Made by a program: the position numbers and the translations under genes
Notes under the pieces: generated by a model
Database searches by the model: none
The model's input: only the letters and a program-made list of their open reading frames with translations
What the model was told of the DNA's origin: nothing
From: Mugil cephalus
Taxonomy: Eukaryota; Chordata; Actinopteri; Mugiliformes; Mugilidae
Direction of reading: 5' to 3'
Assembly (NCBI RefSeq): GCF_022458985.1
Contig: NC_061782.1
Location: forward strand, 11,115,672 to 11,179,671
DNA length: 64,000 nucleotides
Shown: positions 25,287 to 37,500 of the stretch, one piece after another
Layout: each line of letters opens with the position of its first letter
Position numbering within the stretch: position 1 is the stretch's first letter

Positions 25287-27866
25287 ATGGGACTCCTGCA
25301 GCTGCTGAAATCCCAGTTCCTGTGCCACCTGATCATCTGCTATGTGTTCCTGGTCAGCGGCCTCATCATCAACCTGCTGCAGCTCTGTACGTTGCCTGTG
25401 TGGCTGGTCAACAAGCAGCTGGCCCGCAGGATCAACGTCAGGCTGGGGTACTGCATTTCTAGCCGTAAGTACTGCAGTACTTCTGCAGTAGAAGTAGTGG
25501 TGTTGTTGCTGTAAACATGTTGTTGCTCTATCGCATGCTCAAGTCCAGTTATTAATCGCTCTTACTTACATAGACTCCTTTACAACCTTAATTATCAACA
25601 GAGATGGTTGCTGCCTTGGAGTGGTGGTCTGGGACTGAATGCACTCTCTACACAGACCCAAAGACTTATCCACTTTATGGGAAAGAAAATGCAATTGTGG
25701 TTCTCAACCACACTTACGAAATAGACTTCCTGTGTGGTTGGACTTTCTGTGAGAGATTTGGAGTTTTAGGGGTAAGAGAAATTGCTCAAAATTCATCCAC
25801 AAATTTCCTCTTTTTGAACCTGGAAAAGCTTTTTTTTCTCTTTTCTTTTTTTTTTTAAACTATTCAATTCATTGCTGTCCTTCTGTTGTTTATTATGCTT
25901 TCAACTTCCAGAGCTCCAAAGTGTTGGCCAAAAAGGAGTTGGCCTATGTGCCTGTTATTGGTTGGATGTGGTACTTCCTGGAGATCGTTTTCTGCAAGAG
26001 GAAGTGGGAGGAGGACCAAAGGATGATAACTCGGTGTCTGCAAAACCTACGGGATTATCCAGAAAACTACTGGGTGGGTTTCAGTGCGTGTTTCAGTTAT
26101 CACAAAGTCGAGATGACTCACGAATAATGCCAAACACTGTTGTTTTTCTGGTACAAGTTCCTGCTGTACTGTGAGGGAACGCGCTTCACGCCAAAGAAAC
26201 ATCAGATCAGCATGCAGGTGGCTGAGAGCAAAGGCCTGCCCAAGCTGAAATATCACCTTTTGCCCCGGACCAAAGGCTTCTGGGTAACCGTCCAAAACCT
26301 CAGGGGAACAGGTGATTATCTCTCATTGGTTAAAGATTTACATACATCCACCAAAATATATCAGATACCGTGGGTTGCTTTTTGTGCGACGGTATTTGGA
26401 AATCAAATGAGTCACACAGCTAACTGCTCCAGCTGTCTCCTGTGTAGTTGCGGCTGTTTATGATTCCACGCTGAACTTCAGAAACAATGAATCGCCCACT
26501 TTGCTTGGAATTCTCAATGGGAAGAAATATCATGCAGATTTATACGTGAGGTAGGAGGATGTTGTTTGGAGTGAGTGAGGATTGTTGGATTTTATTTCTA
26601 CCTCTACCGGTGTAGTGGATCTTTTATCTGTGTAATTTGACTCCCTCCCTCTTCACTTGCAGGAGAATTCCTCTAGAACAGATCCCGGAGGATGAGGAAG
26701 AGTGCGCTGCTTGGCTCCACAAGCTTTACCAGGAAAAGGTGATGGTCATGATGATGGCCTGAACAGCTGCTATACTTTCTCCGTTGTGTCTTTTTGCCTT
26801 TGACGTTTGAGTTAACTTCTTTAACATGTCAGACATTTTTTTGCCTTAAAAACATATTTACTCAAGCCTTTGTAAATAGTCTAAGAAGGAGTCTAGTTTA
26901 GGGAAGTCTGACCTTAAAGATAAGAGCGTGAAGTGTTGCATGACACTTTTCACTCTTTTTCTAGAAAAAAACAACATAGCCTCTAAACAGCAAACTTCTG
27001 TTGACGGTTTTTACATATAGCTGTGTTTTACAGTATGTTTTAACGTGTCTACAGGACAGCTTTCAGGAGCACTACACACAGACAGGGCGCTTCCCTTGTG
27101 CCACAGTGAGTCCTTCACGTCGGCCGTGGTCCCTCATCAACTGGCTTTTCTGGTCCTGCTTGCTCCTCTACCCTCTGGGCGTGCTACTCACTCAACTCGT
27201 CAGCACAGGATCGCTCTTTACCGTCGTAGTTGCTGTGGCTGTCTGCTATGCAGGTAGGTGTCGTACACTCGTACCCGTTAGCTAGTAGTGACGGCCCATC
27301 CTTCAATTTAACCTGCTCCTTTTTGTCCAAACGTTCTATAAAGCAGCAGACTTGACATCTCCAGCGTAAGTCCCCTTTCTTTTGCAAAGTATCATTTATC
27401 AGTCATGTTTTTTGTTTTACAAACTCGGACATTCACCCATCTGAACGGCTTCGCTAAGATGTTAAACGGAGACGTTGTGCCTCTGACAGCATGGGTTTAT
27501 GACGAACATGTTGCAGTTTCCACAATAAATAAGTCAGCCATGTTTGTAGCTGAGGTTAAAGTGGCAAACATGATGGAAGTTTTTCAAAACGATGGGTGTT
27601 TACTGAAAGCTTCCAGTCCCGAAGTTTCTAAATGTAACCATTAAATACTACTAAAAAGTCTTCTAGAAAAAAGTGCTAAATTAAAAAAGGGAATTTACTG
27701 TGGAAACAGTCGCGTCCTTTTACAAATCTTCACCACATCTTGCTGTAGTAATATTTTTCTGAACCTGTTTGCAGCTTCCCTGGGAGTTCGCTGGATGATT
27801 GGCCAGACTGAGATTGACAGAGCCTCAAACTATGGGAGTAAGGAGCGTCCTCAAAACAACAACTAA
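25287..27866 (+). CDS. agpat4: 1-acyl-sn-glycerol-3-phosphate acyltransferase delta
   Basis: Acylates lysophosphatidic acid to phosphatidic acid in ER and related membranes (family knowledge). Eight coding exons: 25287-25464, 25602-25771, 25912-26073, 26158-26311, 26448-26550, 26663-26738, 27055-27253, 27775-27866. They join in frame to 377 residues, against 378 in mammals. The start MGLLQLLKSQFLCHL is just after an acceptor and matches the family N-terminus. A hydrophobic segment covers roughly residues 13-50. The catalytic NHX4D motif is NHTYEID at 95-101; the EGTRF motif is at 176-180. FRNNESPTLLGILNGKKYHA is strongly family-specific. Two hydrophobic segments (about 305-355) precede GVRWMIGQTEID near the C-terminus. 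The closest alternative, AGPAT3, is less similar at the start and end. No broken residues seen; likely functional. Confidence 0.95.
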
Positions 27867-28225
27867 GAATCCGTGGCCCACTCATAGCTGCTTTTAGGCA
27901 CCTAATCTGAAATCTTCCAGCCGCATAATTTGTCTGTACCAGTGGGACTGTCTGTACCAGTCGGTCCAGCAAGTGCAGACGTGCTCCAGAGCGCAGTGCA
28001 GGCCGGGTAGCTTCGTCGTAAGGCTACGCTGCAGAAGCTAAAAATCTAAGACCATCAGACTGGACTGTGGTGAGCAGCCTGCTAAAGGAAAGAGAGGCAA
28101 GGTGGCTTTAATGCTTTTTCCTCTGTGCAGAGGCTAAAAAAAAAACTGAAATGACATTAAATGAACGCGAACTACCTCTTACATTGCAATGTCAAGCATA
28201 ATAAATAAATTTTTCACTTTTTTGA
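27867..28225 (+). other. agpat4: agpat4 3' UTR with poly(A) signal
   Basis: After the TAA at 27864-27866. AATAAA at 28200-28205 (repeated as AATAAAT) is the first good signal, giving a UTR of about 350 bases. No other gene structure inside. Confidence 0.55.
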
Positions 28226-30700
28226 AAACATATCAATCTGTGTCGTTTGTGCTTATCAAGCAGTGATGGGGGCAGTAAAGACAATGTGTTCTGACACAGT
28301 GAGATGGCAAAACTTCAGCTCGTCACCAGCAACTAGATTTACTCCAAAAGTCTCCTCAGTAAAGGCAAAGATAAGTCTGGGACAGAACAGAAACCTTAGT
28401 CTAAAGCCGTGCTTACAGTCCGACACCAGCAGGTCGAGATGTGCCTGAGTTGCTTTAGTGTGGTTCAGAAAAATAAACAGATAAACTGTACAGTTATGTA
28501 ATGCATGCCTCACTTGTTGATAATAAAAACAGAAGAAGTACAAACTTAGTATTTGTATTTGCAGAAAAAGATTACTTGTCCCTATATGAATAAATGCTGT
28601 GGGCTTTTCTTCTTTTCCAGAATCACGATTATCTTTTGCTTTTGTGGTGACTAACTGCGTTACGTGTGCTGATGAATGTAGAGGAAGAGATGTCAAAGAT
28701 AACTTAATGCAAAACATTTTGAAACGCGCTCTGAAATAGGCGACGTCGAACCACAGAGACACCTAGTGGTAGGATGCAAACAGGACAAGAGTTATAATTT
28801 CTTACCTGTTGTTCGAAGCGTGCGGTCCCCACCCTCCTCAATAAACACTGAAATTTATATGGCCAAATCAGACCTGATAATCTCTGATTGTTTTAGAGCT
28901 CTCAAACAGAGAGAATCAGAATCGACATAAGTTGTGAGGATGGCTGTAGTCATCTATTTACTAAAAAGAGTCTCCCATTTGATCGTAAGCGTCACTATTC
29001 CATTAAGTACTATTCAATAAATATGACCAGTAAAAGCAAATACTTACCAATGAAGTCTGTCTTTTACCTTGTGTCATTTTTATGACATTAATAATCCCTC
29101 ATATATCAATCTGCAGAACAAGGTACAAGGTTCCTTTGTTTTGTTTTTGTTTTTTAATCCATCTGACATTTAGATTGAATAATCTCTATTAAGAACACAG
29201 ATGAGAACTTTTGTACTTAAGAAATGTGGCTTTGGATGACAGATTCTTGACTTGATTCTTGACAAGTACTGTGTCCTATTTCAAATCGACTTTATTTGGG
29301 GAAAATGGACCCAGATGGGTGAGTGATTGTAAAATGAATCAATTAAAAACACCACACATTTTATACAAGTAAAAAAACAAAACACTTACAGTATTTTCAT
29401 TACGCCTGCTATGCATGCACTGGTGTTATTTATCAGTTCTAGCACACCTTAAATATATTGTATGCTTTTGCTTGACTTGACTTTTGATCATACATCTCCT
29501 CAGAAGTTGCGGGCCGTTCTCTGGATCCACTTAATCAGTGAAAGGCAAACTTTTGTTTCTTACAGTGATGCAACAAAGGAATCCAGTTGATGTTAAGAAG
29601 CGTAATTTTCCTAGTTGACAGCAATTGTTCCTTCCACCTGCTTGACATACTCAAAGGTCATTTTTATGTCACAGTTGGATGAATTGCTGTCACACCTTAG
29701 GAAAACACAACTGAGCCAATATGTCTGTTTGAGAGAGGTGATGGATCTCTTACCACCGAATGAGGTGTGCGACATGCGTTTTTAGTCAAAGTGTGTCATT
29801 CTTCTGCACCAAAAGGGATTTAAGTAACTGCATGCCAACAGAGTAGAGTCTCCACTTCATAATCAAACTACCAGGTTGCTTGCAGAGACTTATCTGCCAT
29901 GCTATAATAAAATGCAGAGGTGCTCTGCTGTAGTTTGTACACTTCATGGACTCTGGACTGATACCTTGTGTTTTAAGTTTTGTTTTCAAGAGGGTAGTTT
30001 TTGTTTTTATATCAAATGAGCCGCAGACCTGCTGCAATGGCTATCGCGTGTCAAGTTTCATGTAGCTGTGTACAGCGTCCACAGTGAATTTCAGGCGTAA
30101 TGAAGCACCAAGCAAAGTTAAAAAGCGAATTATGAGTTTTCCCTCATAAGTCAAACGAGGTAATGGGGTAAAAAAACAGACCAAAAATAACAAATGAAAG
30201 CACTGCACAGTGATGGCAAATTAGCTACATGGAAACAGGTGCATACTCTTCTAATTTTCCAGCCACCTCTGGGTTTGAAGGGGGTGTGAAGAAAGTGATC
30301 TTTTGGAAAACCCCTCTTTGAACAGGGGAGGTGGACGGGTTTCAGTTTCACCTCAATTCACCCCTTGAGACTGGAGTTTTTGGCCATTAACGGGTGGTTC
30401 GAGTAAAGTCAGTTGAACATAGTCAGGGGAGTTACAGGTGTGCACCATCCACAGATGTTCTCAAAAACAAAAAGAAAAGTAAACTCCCCGGCAGTCATAC
30501 AGAACTAAAGAAGTCACTTAAATGGGTGATGAAACCTCCAGATGTTTCCCGCTTTAGTTTTTGGATACACCGTCTCTTTGCACAACAGCTAATCTTAATA
30601 ATGTGCTTTAGGCACTCAGGTATGACATGAAACTGCACAAAATATGGATGTGTTATAACTCATGAATTGAATTTTAATGACAAACAATGAAACAATTTTT
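28226..30700. other. Spacer between convergent agpat4 and map3k4
   Basis: About 2.5 kb between the 3' ends of two convergent genes. The longest open stretch (minus strand, 28762-28256, 168 codons) has no recognisable motif, no codon-bias cue and no partner exons. I see no RNA gene or nameable repeat. Confidence 0.5.
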
Positions 30701-31581
30701 TTTTTTAAAAAAAACGATTGGTTTATTAATATTGTTTGTACATAGCAAACACTGTAAGAGCAGCAGAGGATCAGAAGTTGTGGTGTGTGTGTGTGTGTCA
30801 GTGTCTGTTTGGTGGATTGTTTTTTCGTGTTCAGCAGCAGGGAGGGAGAGCAGGCCCCGTTTCTCCTCTTAAGTCGGCTACGCTCCGGTCACACCAACGG
30901 TGGCGACCGGTAGACTAGAACATTCCTCCAACTTGACTTTTTCTCCTCAGCAAAGGCAAAGAAAACCACATTAAAAAAAAAAAAAAAACTTTCCTAGCGC
31001 CCACGCTTGCTAAATGACAAGTGATAAATTGGTTTGAATATTTGGATGGTATTTGTTTCTCCTTCCATTCGCTGAGGTTTACCACACCTTTTTCCAGCCT
31101 CAAAGAGTGACTGAAATAAGACTCTTCCCTCCTCTACTCAACTGCCCCCTTGGGTAAACAGTTTAAAAGTGCTATAGATCCACCCCCCTCCCCCCATCCC
31201 CTTCCCGTTCGATAAAAACAACAAAAAATAAGTATTCCTCAATGCCTTTTCAGAGGTCTCTTCACCAGTGAGAACAAACAAATGTGGCAATAGTTACTTT
31301 AACTTTACAATATTGTTTATACATGAATTAAAGCCAATCCTATTCTTACAGTATGTACAGTCCCGCCCCGTCCCCATGGATACATAAAGACACAACAACT
31401 TTACACTCCATAGATCCAGTTGTCCTCTGAAATGATATTGTATTAGTTCCTCAGTTTAAACTCCATGTGCCTCCAGCCGTCACGCCCTCTGCTCCGCGTC
31501 CACAGTTCTTTTTCTGTTTGCCCACAGCATGTACAGTAGTGCTTTAATTTGTAAACGTTAGAGCCACAGAGGAGGTTCCAT
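30700..31581 (-). other. map3k4: map3k4 3' UTR
   Basis: Continues downstream (leftward) of the stop codon at 31584-31582. A minus-strand AATAAA is present at 30727-30722. A GT-repeat (30784-30800) and an A16-type run (30973-30988) lie inside. The end point is inferred from the signal only. Confidence 0.45.
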
Positions 31582-34500
31582 TCACTCTTCATCCGTGCAA
31601 ACCTGAAAGAGATAAGAAACTTGTTGGATCAAGAACTTAAGTCTTTATTCAAATACTCAGTCAGGCCTTGACAGTTTAGTTGTCAGATATTTTGTGATGA
31701 AAGTATCTCACCTTAACAAACGGGTGGTCTAGCAACATGCTAGCTGTCCAGCGCCGCTTGGGTTCACTCTCCAGACAGTGACCGAGGAAGTCCTTCCCCT
31801 CTGTGCTCAGCTTCTCGGGGATGGGGGGCTTGTGACCCATGCCCACTTTGTACATGATCTGGAAGTTGTGCTCGTACTCATGCCAGGGCCTCTGCAGGTT
31901 GAGAGACGTGAAACACTTGAATCGTTTCCTTGTGGTTTTTAGCTTAGTATTTTGGCAAAGTGATAGTTTGTCAAGTGGTGTTAAAGGAGGAACTAGATTT
32001 AAAACCTTAAAGGGCACGTGGGATGAAATTTTCATTTGACAAGATTAACTAGCAATGGGTTTTACACCTTTCAGATATATTTTAAAAACGGCAGTAACCA
32101 CATCCCTTTCGATCGGGAAGTGGTGGGTTGGTAGTAGAGTTACCAAGTCCACAGACTGAAGCAGCAATTTGTAGTAACTACAGGTGAAATAGTCTCTCGT
32201 GGTCAAACTGACCGTTGGATTTAAATCCTATTTTTTGAAGATTTACAAAAAGTTTTATTTTTTTTTCTTTGTAGCGACATTTCTGCAAGGAGCACAGGTG
32301 GATATAGCGTTATATGTGAACCAACAATGAGCTGAGAAAGGGAGTAGCAGAGCCAGATGTGTCTACAGCAATGAAAGTTACAAATGTAACTTTGGTTCTA
32401 TGAATGAAAATGAAAGCGATTAACAGTGGGGATTTAGAGAGTACTGAAACAAGTGTTTGTAGACTGTAGAGTGCAGACAAGGCATGCTGTATATTTGACA
32501 GCACCTGTATATTAAACTTAATGCATATAAATTATGCATTCTTCTGCGCTAAAGTGACAAAGAGGCTAACGCAGACCCTGCGTGGACATCGCCGTGTCGT
32601 ACACTTCCCCAGAAATGTAACTACTCGCTGTGGTGACGCAGAGCGCAAGAGCTGTGATTAGTACGTTCTGTAGTAGCATGTTTCCACTTTAGTATTTCCG
32701 GCTGCTTCTCCATCTCCGCCATTTTCAAATGGATTGATTTGGATCAATAAAGAATCGGTAAGGTTAAGTGAGGAGGTTTGGAGATACACATGTTTGCATG
32801 TCATTACATGACATTACCTGTCTTCATTACATGAAGGGCATGATGAAGTTTCAATTGCCATTGAAGCACGAAGCGGAAACAAACATTAGCTGACTGGTAA
32901 AAAAAGACACAGAGCCGCCTAGCGTTTGGGTGGAGCTGTTACATAGTGAGCCAGACTGACGTAAATGTCTCACACTGGCGGAGGGTCCGTGCAAAGGGTC
33001 CTTGCCCGTCCCTACACAGTAGTATAGATTACACATCACTGCCAGAAGAGGGAGACATAAGTTACCCACTGTTGTTTTAACTGGACTCCAACATAAAAAT
33101 TGCAGAGTGGACTTGGAGCTGATCTAGGGTGCTCTTTTTGTGACACAAATACCATTTCCTTTCTGCTAGAGTGACAAGATACAAGAGGTTTGTGTATAAC
33201 TGCACATGATGTCTCTTGTTACCTTTCCAGTCACCATCTCAATAAGAACGCAGCCCAAACTCCAAATGTCTGCTGCTCGGCCGTGGCCTTCTCCTTTAGC
33301 TCTGGTGATGACTTCAGGAGCCATATATGCTGAGAAATATTGAGAAAATAAACAATTAATCACAATTCGAGAATTCAATTATTAATAATAGCACATCATG
33401 CAATAATAATTTTACATGATGCAGCATATATAGGAAAATATTTAAAAAAAAAAACATGCTGCTACATTGTATGAAACACAAACTACATAAAATATGTACA
33501 CACACAGTATAGGATGTAATTCTGAAATTATATATCTATATTTCTTACCGGCTGTTCCAAGTGTGCTGTTCACCTCGCCTGGCATGGTATGAGTGTTGTT
33601 CCTCAACTTGACTGAGCAGCCAAAGTCACCCAACTTGATGAGGCCGGACGAAGTCAAAAAGATGTTGGCTCCTGATACAAAATAGAATATCATAGATGAT
33701 ATGATATGATGATATAAGAGATTATATAATTTAATTCTGATGTTCCTGCAATTCCATTACGAAGAAAAATAGAAACAGCATGTTACACCAACCCTTGATA
33801 TCGCGGTGGACAATGCCGTGTTCGTGGAGGACATTGATGGCTGTAGTGATCTGTTTGCTGTAGAGCCTGATGACGTGCTCCTGCAGCCCCAGTCTGGACA
33901 CCTCCTCCAAGGTGCCCTCGTCGCAGTACTCCATGAAGATGTACATTTCCTCCTAAACGTCAGCATGTGAGCAATTAAACCAAACTCTTTGTGTCAGATT
34001 TTTGAAATTGATGCTTGAAAAAAGATTCTTACCCGATGGAGCTCAACTCCAAAGTATCGCACCAGGTTCGGGTGTTTAATGCCTTCAAATATTTTCAGCT
34101 CATCTGCTGTTTCCTTGATTGTCTTGTGATCGTTTGGCTGGAATCGGATCTAGGCCAAAAAAAAAAGGAATGTGTTACTACCAGTGGCTCGTATTATTTG
34201 CCTTTTGAAAACTGTTGACTTGAGTTTAATCCATACCTCCTTCATGGCCATTAGTTCTCCAGTGTCAACATTAATGCAGGTGTACACCTTCCCATACTGG
34301 CCTTCACCTATTATCGTACACACAAACATAACATCAGTGCCTGTATGTGGTAAACACCCCCCATCATACCCAAAACTCTACAGGGCACGGCCATACCTAT
34401 CTTATTGCCCCTTTGCCACTTGAAGGTGACCTTCCTGAGCCCAACATGCATGACGTTGTCATACGACTTGGGTGTGTGACACACTTGACCGATGATGTTG

Positions 34501-37500
34501 CGCTGTTTCATCATAGCGTAGCGCTTGTCCTCGAACTTGCGTATCGAGCGCCGGACGGCCTCCATGGGGCTCTGCCGTGCTGCTGTGTCTAAGAGAGAGA
34601 AGAAACCGGATTCATTTTTTTAAAATTTCAAGTCAAACAAACATTCCTATTGAGGGATTTTATCAATGCACTATGCTGCGTCTCTCAACAGTCTCACCCT
34701 TGGACTGACTGATGAAGGTGCGGAGCTCCCAGCTTCGGCGTGCAGCACTGTTGGGGTCTCCCTTGGGATACGAGGGTTCTGGAGAAAAACAAATAAATCA
34801 TTCAAGGAAATTTTCATCTGGTAAAGTTAATATCACATGCAGATCGATCCATGCAGATGACCAAATGCGCCCACCCTCTCGGTCCTCTGTGGGGCTGGAA
34901 TGCCGGCTCAGCGATTTGAACTCTGATGCCACTGAAGACATGCGGTCATTCTCATGGTAACTGGATCCCCTGCAAAGACGCGGACGAAACTAATGCAATC
35001 AATCAAGGACAACTGACTCAAATGTCATATTTCAGGCTGGAGGTTTCTATGTTAATGTTCTACATTTGCTTTAAATGAATAGTGGGACATCAAACTACGC
35101 ATGCATGGTTTTCTAAAAGCATCTTAACCACATGTAAACCATATTAAAAATACACCCTGGACTTAATACTATAGACTATATAAATAATTCAACCAATAAC
35201 ATACTACGCAATTCTGGCTAAAGATGAACACTATATATAAGTTTCATATGAATATCTGTAAAAACCGTCTCACATTTCAAGAGAAACAAACATGACTGTC
35301 TCGCAGTGTGCCGTTTATAACCCATTAACAGTTCAGCATGCATCAGAGTCATTAACACTTTTTAGGTTAAATCTCCAGAGTGCATGTTCTGATTTCTACA
35401 CCACACACCAATACACCAGAATATCTAATAGCAGTGAATCACCAGCATCAAGGCAAGACCGAGGTAAAAAGCACTAAAAAGCAGAATACTATAACCCACT
35501 CTTTCATTGAGGGAGTGTTCATTTTCACACCATGCACAACAATCACAATCTCTTCCCATGACCAGTGGCTGATATTGTGTAAGGTTTTTATTTCTGGCTT
35601 GGTGACATTTTTAAGGGCTTGTAAAAGCTACATTAACACCTTTAGTGCTAAATGTAAGTCTTTTGGAGCCTACATGAGCGTCATGCAAATTGTCTTTCAG
35701 ATAATTCTTGTAGCAAGTGTCAACATTAGAATGATGACGTGACAACAGTCATGCTGTAACGAATTTTAAATTCACTTCTTGCACGGAGATGACATTTAAG
35801 AGAGAAGAAGAAGGGAAATGCCTCATTATTAAATATACTCAAATACAAAGATCCAAAAGACTGAACCTGTATACCCGAGCAAAGATCTCTTCATCGTTTG
35901 TTGCTATATTTTATTCTGTGATGTCCCAATGCTCAAAGAATGGGAGACCGGTTTTGTGAAATAAAAAAATAACTCAATTTCTTTCTAAATAACCAAATTT
36001 ACTGTGTTTTTTTAGATGCACTCAGAAGGCTGAAAGCAGGACATCAGCTTGTCAGAGAAACATATAAATCACCGTGGAAGAAAATATTAGAAAACACAAT
36101 CCTCTTCCAGAGTGCTGTCGCAAGCACAGGATTTAATTACCTCCTCCTTCTGAAATTCACAACTAGAGCTATACATTGGCGTCTTAGATTTGACGAGAGG
36201 GTAAAATAAATCTGGGTTCAAACTCCTGATGATGACAGATTTCAAGTATTAACATGAAGCAATTCCTTCTTCTGTTTCCCCATAAAGGCTTATAAAAACT
36301 TTTTTAGAGGTGTTAATTTATTTTGTTTTTGTCTCTGGGGATGCATCCTGATAAGCCACTACTTGGGGGGGCAAGGCTACCTGACGTCATTGGGGGTGCT
36401 GCCGGGTGCTTTGGTGTGGCTGTGTTCCCCTGAGCCCTGAGGGACAGAGCGATTGCCGTTGGGGAACAGCTGGTTCCGGAGATCGCAGGGGAGACTTCGA
36501 GAGCTGTGTGGTGAAAAAACAAACTGAAGAGCGCCGCCTTTCTTTCAGGTGTCTTACATGGGATGTGTGTTGATGTGTGTGAGACTGGGTGGACGGTTGA
36601 GGGTTGGACACACGCGCGCTCACTCAAACCACAATACAGATTAAATAAAGTGACGCACAGCACACACACCATAGCTCACACACCACAGTAGCGCAACAAC
36701 TAAAGAGCAAAAGCATCAGTATGTAGAAAAGCAAAGCCATGCAGGATAGATTATTAACATTTAATCACAGTAGGAACTGAAAAATGATTGTTAAAACCCC
36801 GAGCCGTAGCCACATACCTAAAACCTTCAGCATTAGGGATAAACAAGTTGGGGTTCGGTGGGTCACTGTGGCAGCGAGGGACTTTTACAGGACGAGGACT
36901 ATTCCTGGGAGCTGAAAAGAAAAAGTGCATCTATAAATTGAAAACTTGTGACAACAGGACAATGGGGAGCATCAACACCAACCTCTGCTCTAGGGAATCA
37001 AACCACATGTTTTTATTTAGATTTTAAATAAAAAACATGTGGTCAGATTATTGTCGACTGCATCACCGCCACTATACTGCGTTGCTTTACTCCATCTAAA
37101 GTTTGGCTCAGACTGTTTTTAAATCAGGTTGCGTGACTCATTTAAAGGGAAACTTCACAGACACGGTTCTCTCTAATCTCAACATGACTTGAAAGTAACG
37201 GCACAAAACACACACACACTGCATGATATTATTTAGATTCATGAACAAGATCAGGGAGAGTGAACACCTCGCGTGACCTCATAGGGAAAATGTTTTATGT
37301 AAATAAAACAGAGGCTGCAGATTGTTGTAACTTACTTTGCAGAAAATCCAAACAAAAGCAGAAGTGTTGATGAAAAAATGCTTGGGTTGTTCATTCTTCG
37401 GCACGCTCTGAAGGTCGGTCTTTAGTGTCAGCTTTAATATCTGTCTAGCGTCTTATGCTATCTAACATTAACCTAAAGCGTGTTAACTGTTGCTTGACAA

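Noticed and set aside
26151..26157. agpat4 exon 4 beginning at the GTACAAG before TTCCTGCTG
   Set aside because: Including these bases breaks the frame. Starting after CAAG gives FLLYCEGTRF in phase with the preceding exon.
28256..28762. Minus-strand 168-codon open frame between agpat4 and map3k4
   Set aside because: No motif, no similarity I recognise, AT-rich composition like the spacer, and no splice partners.
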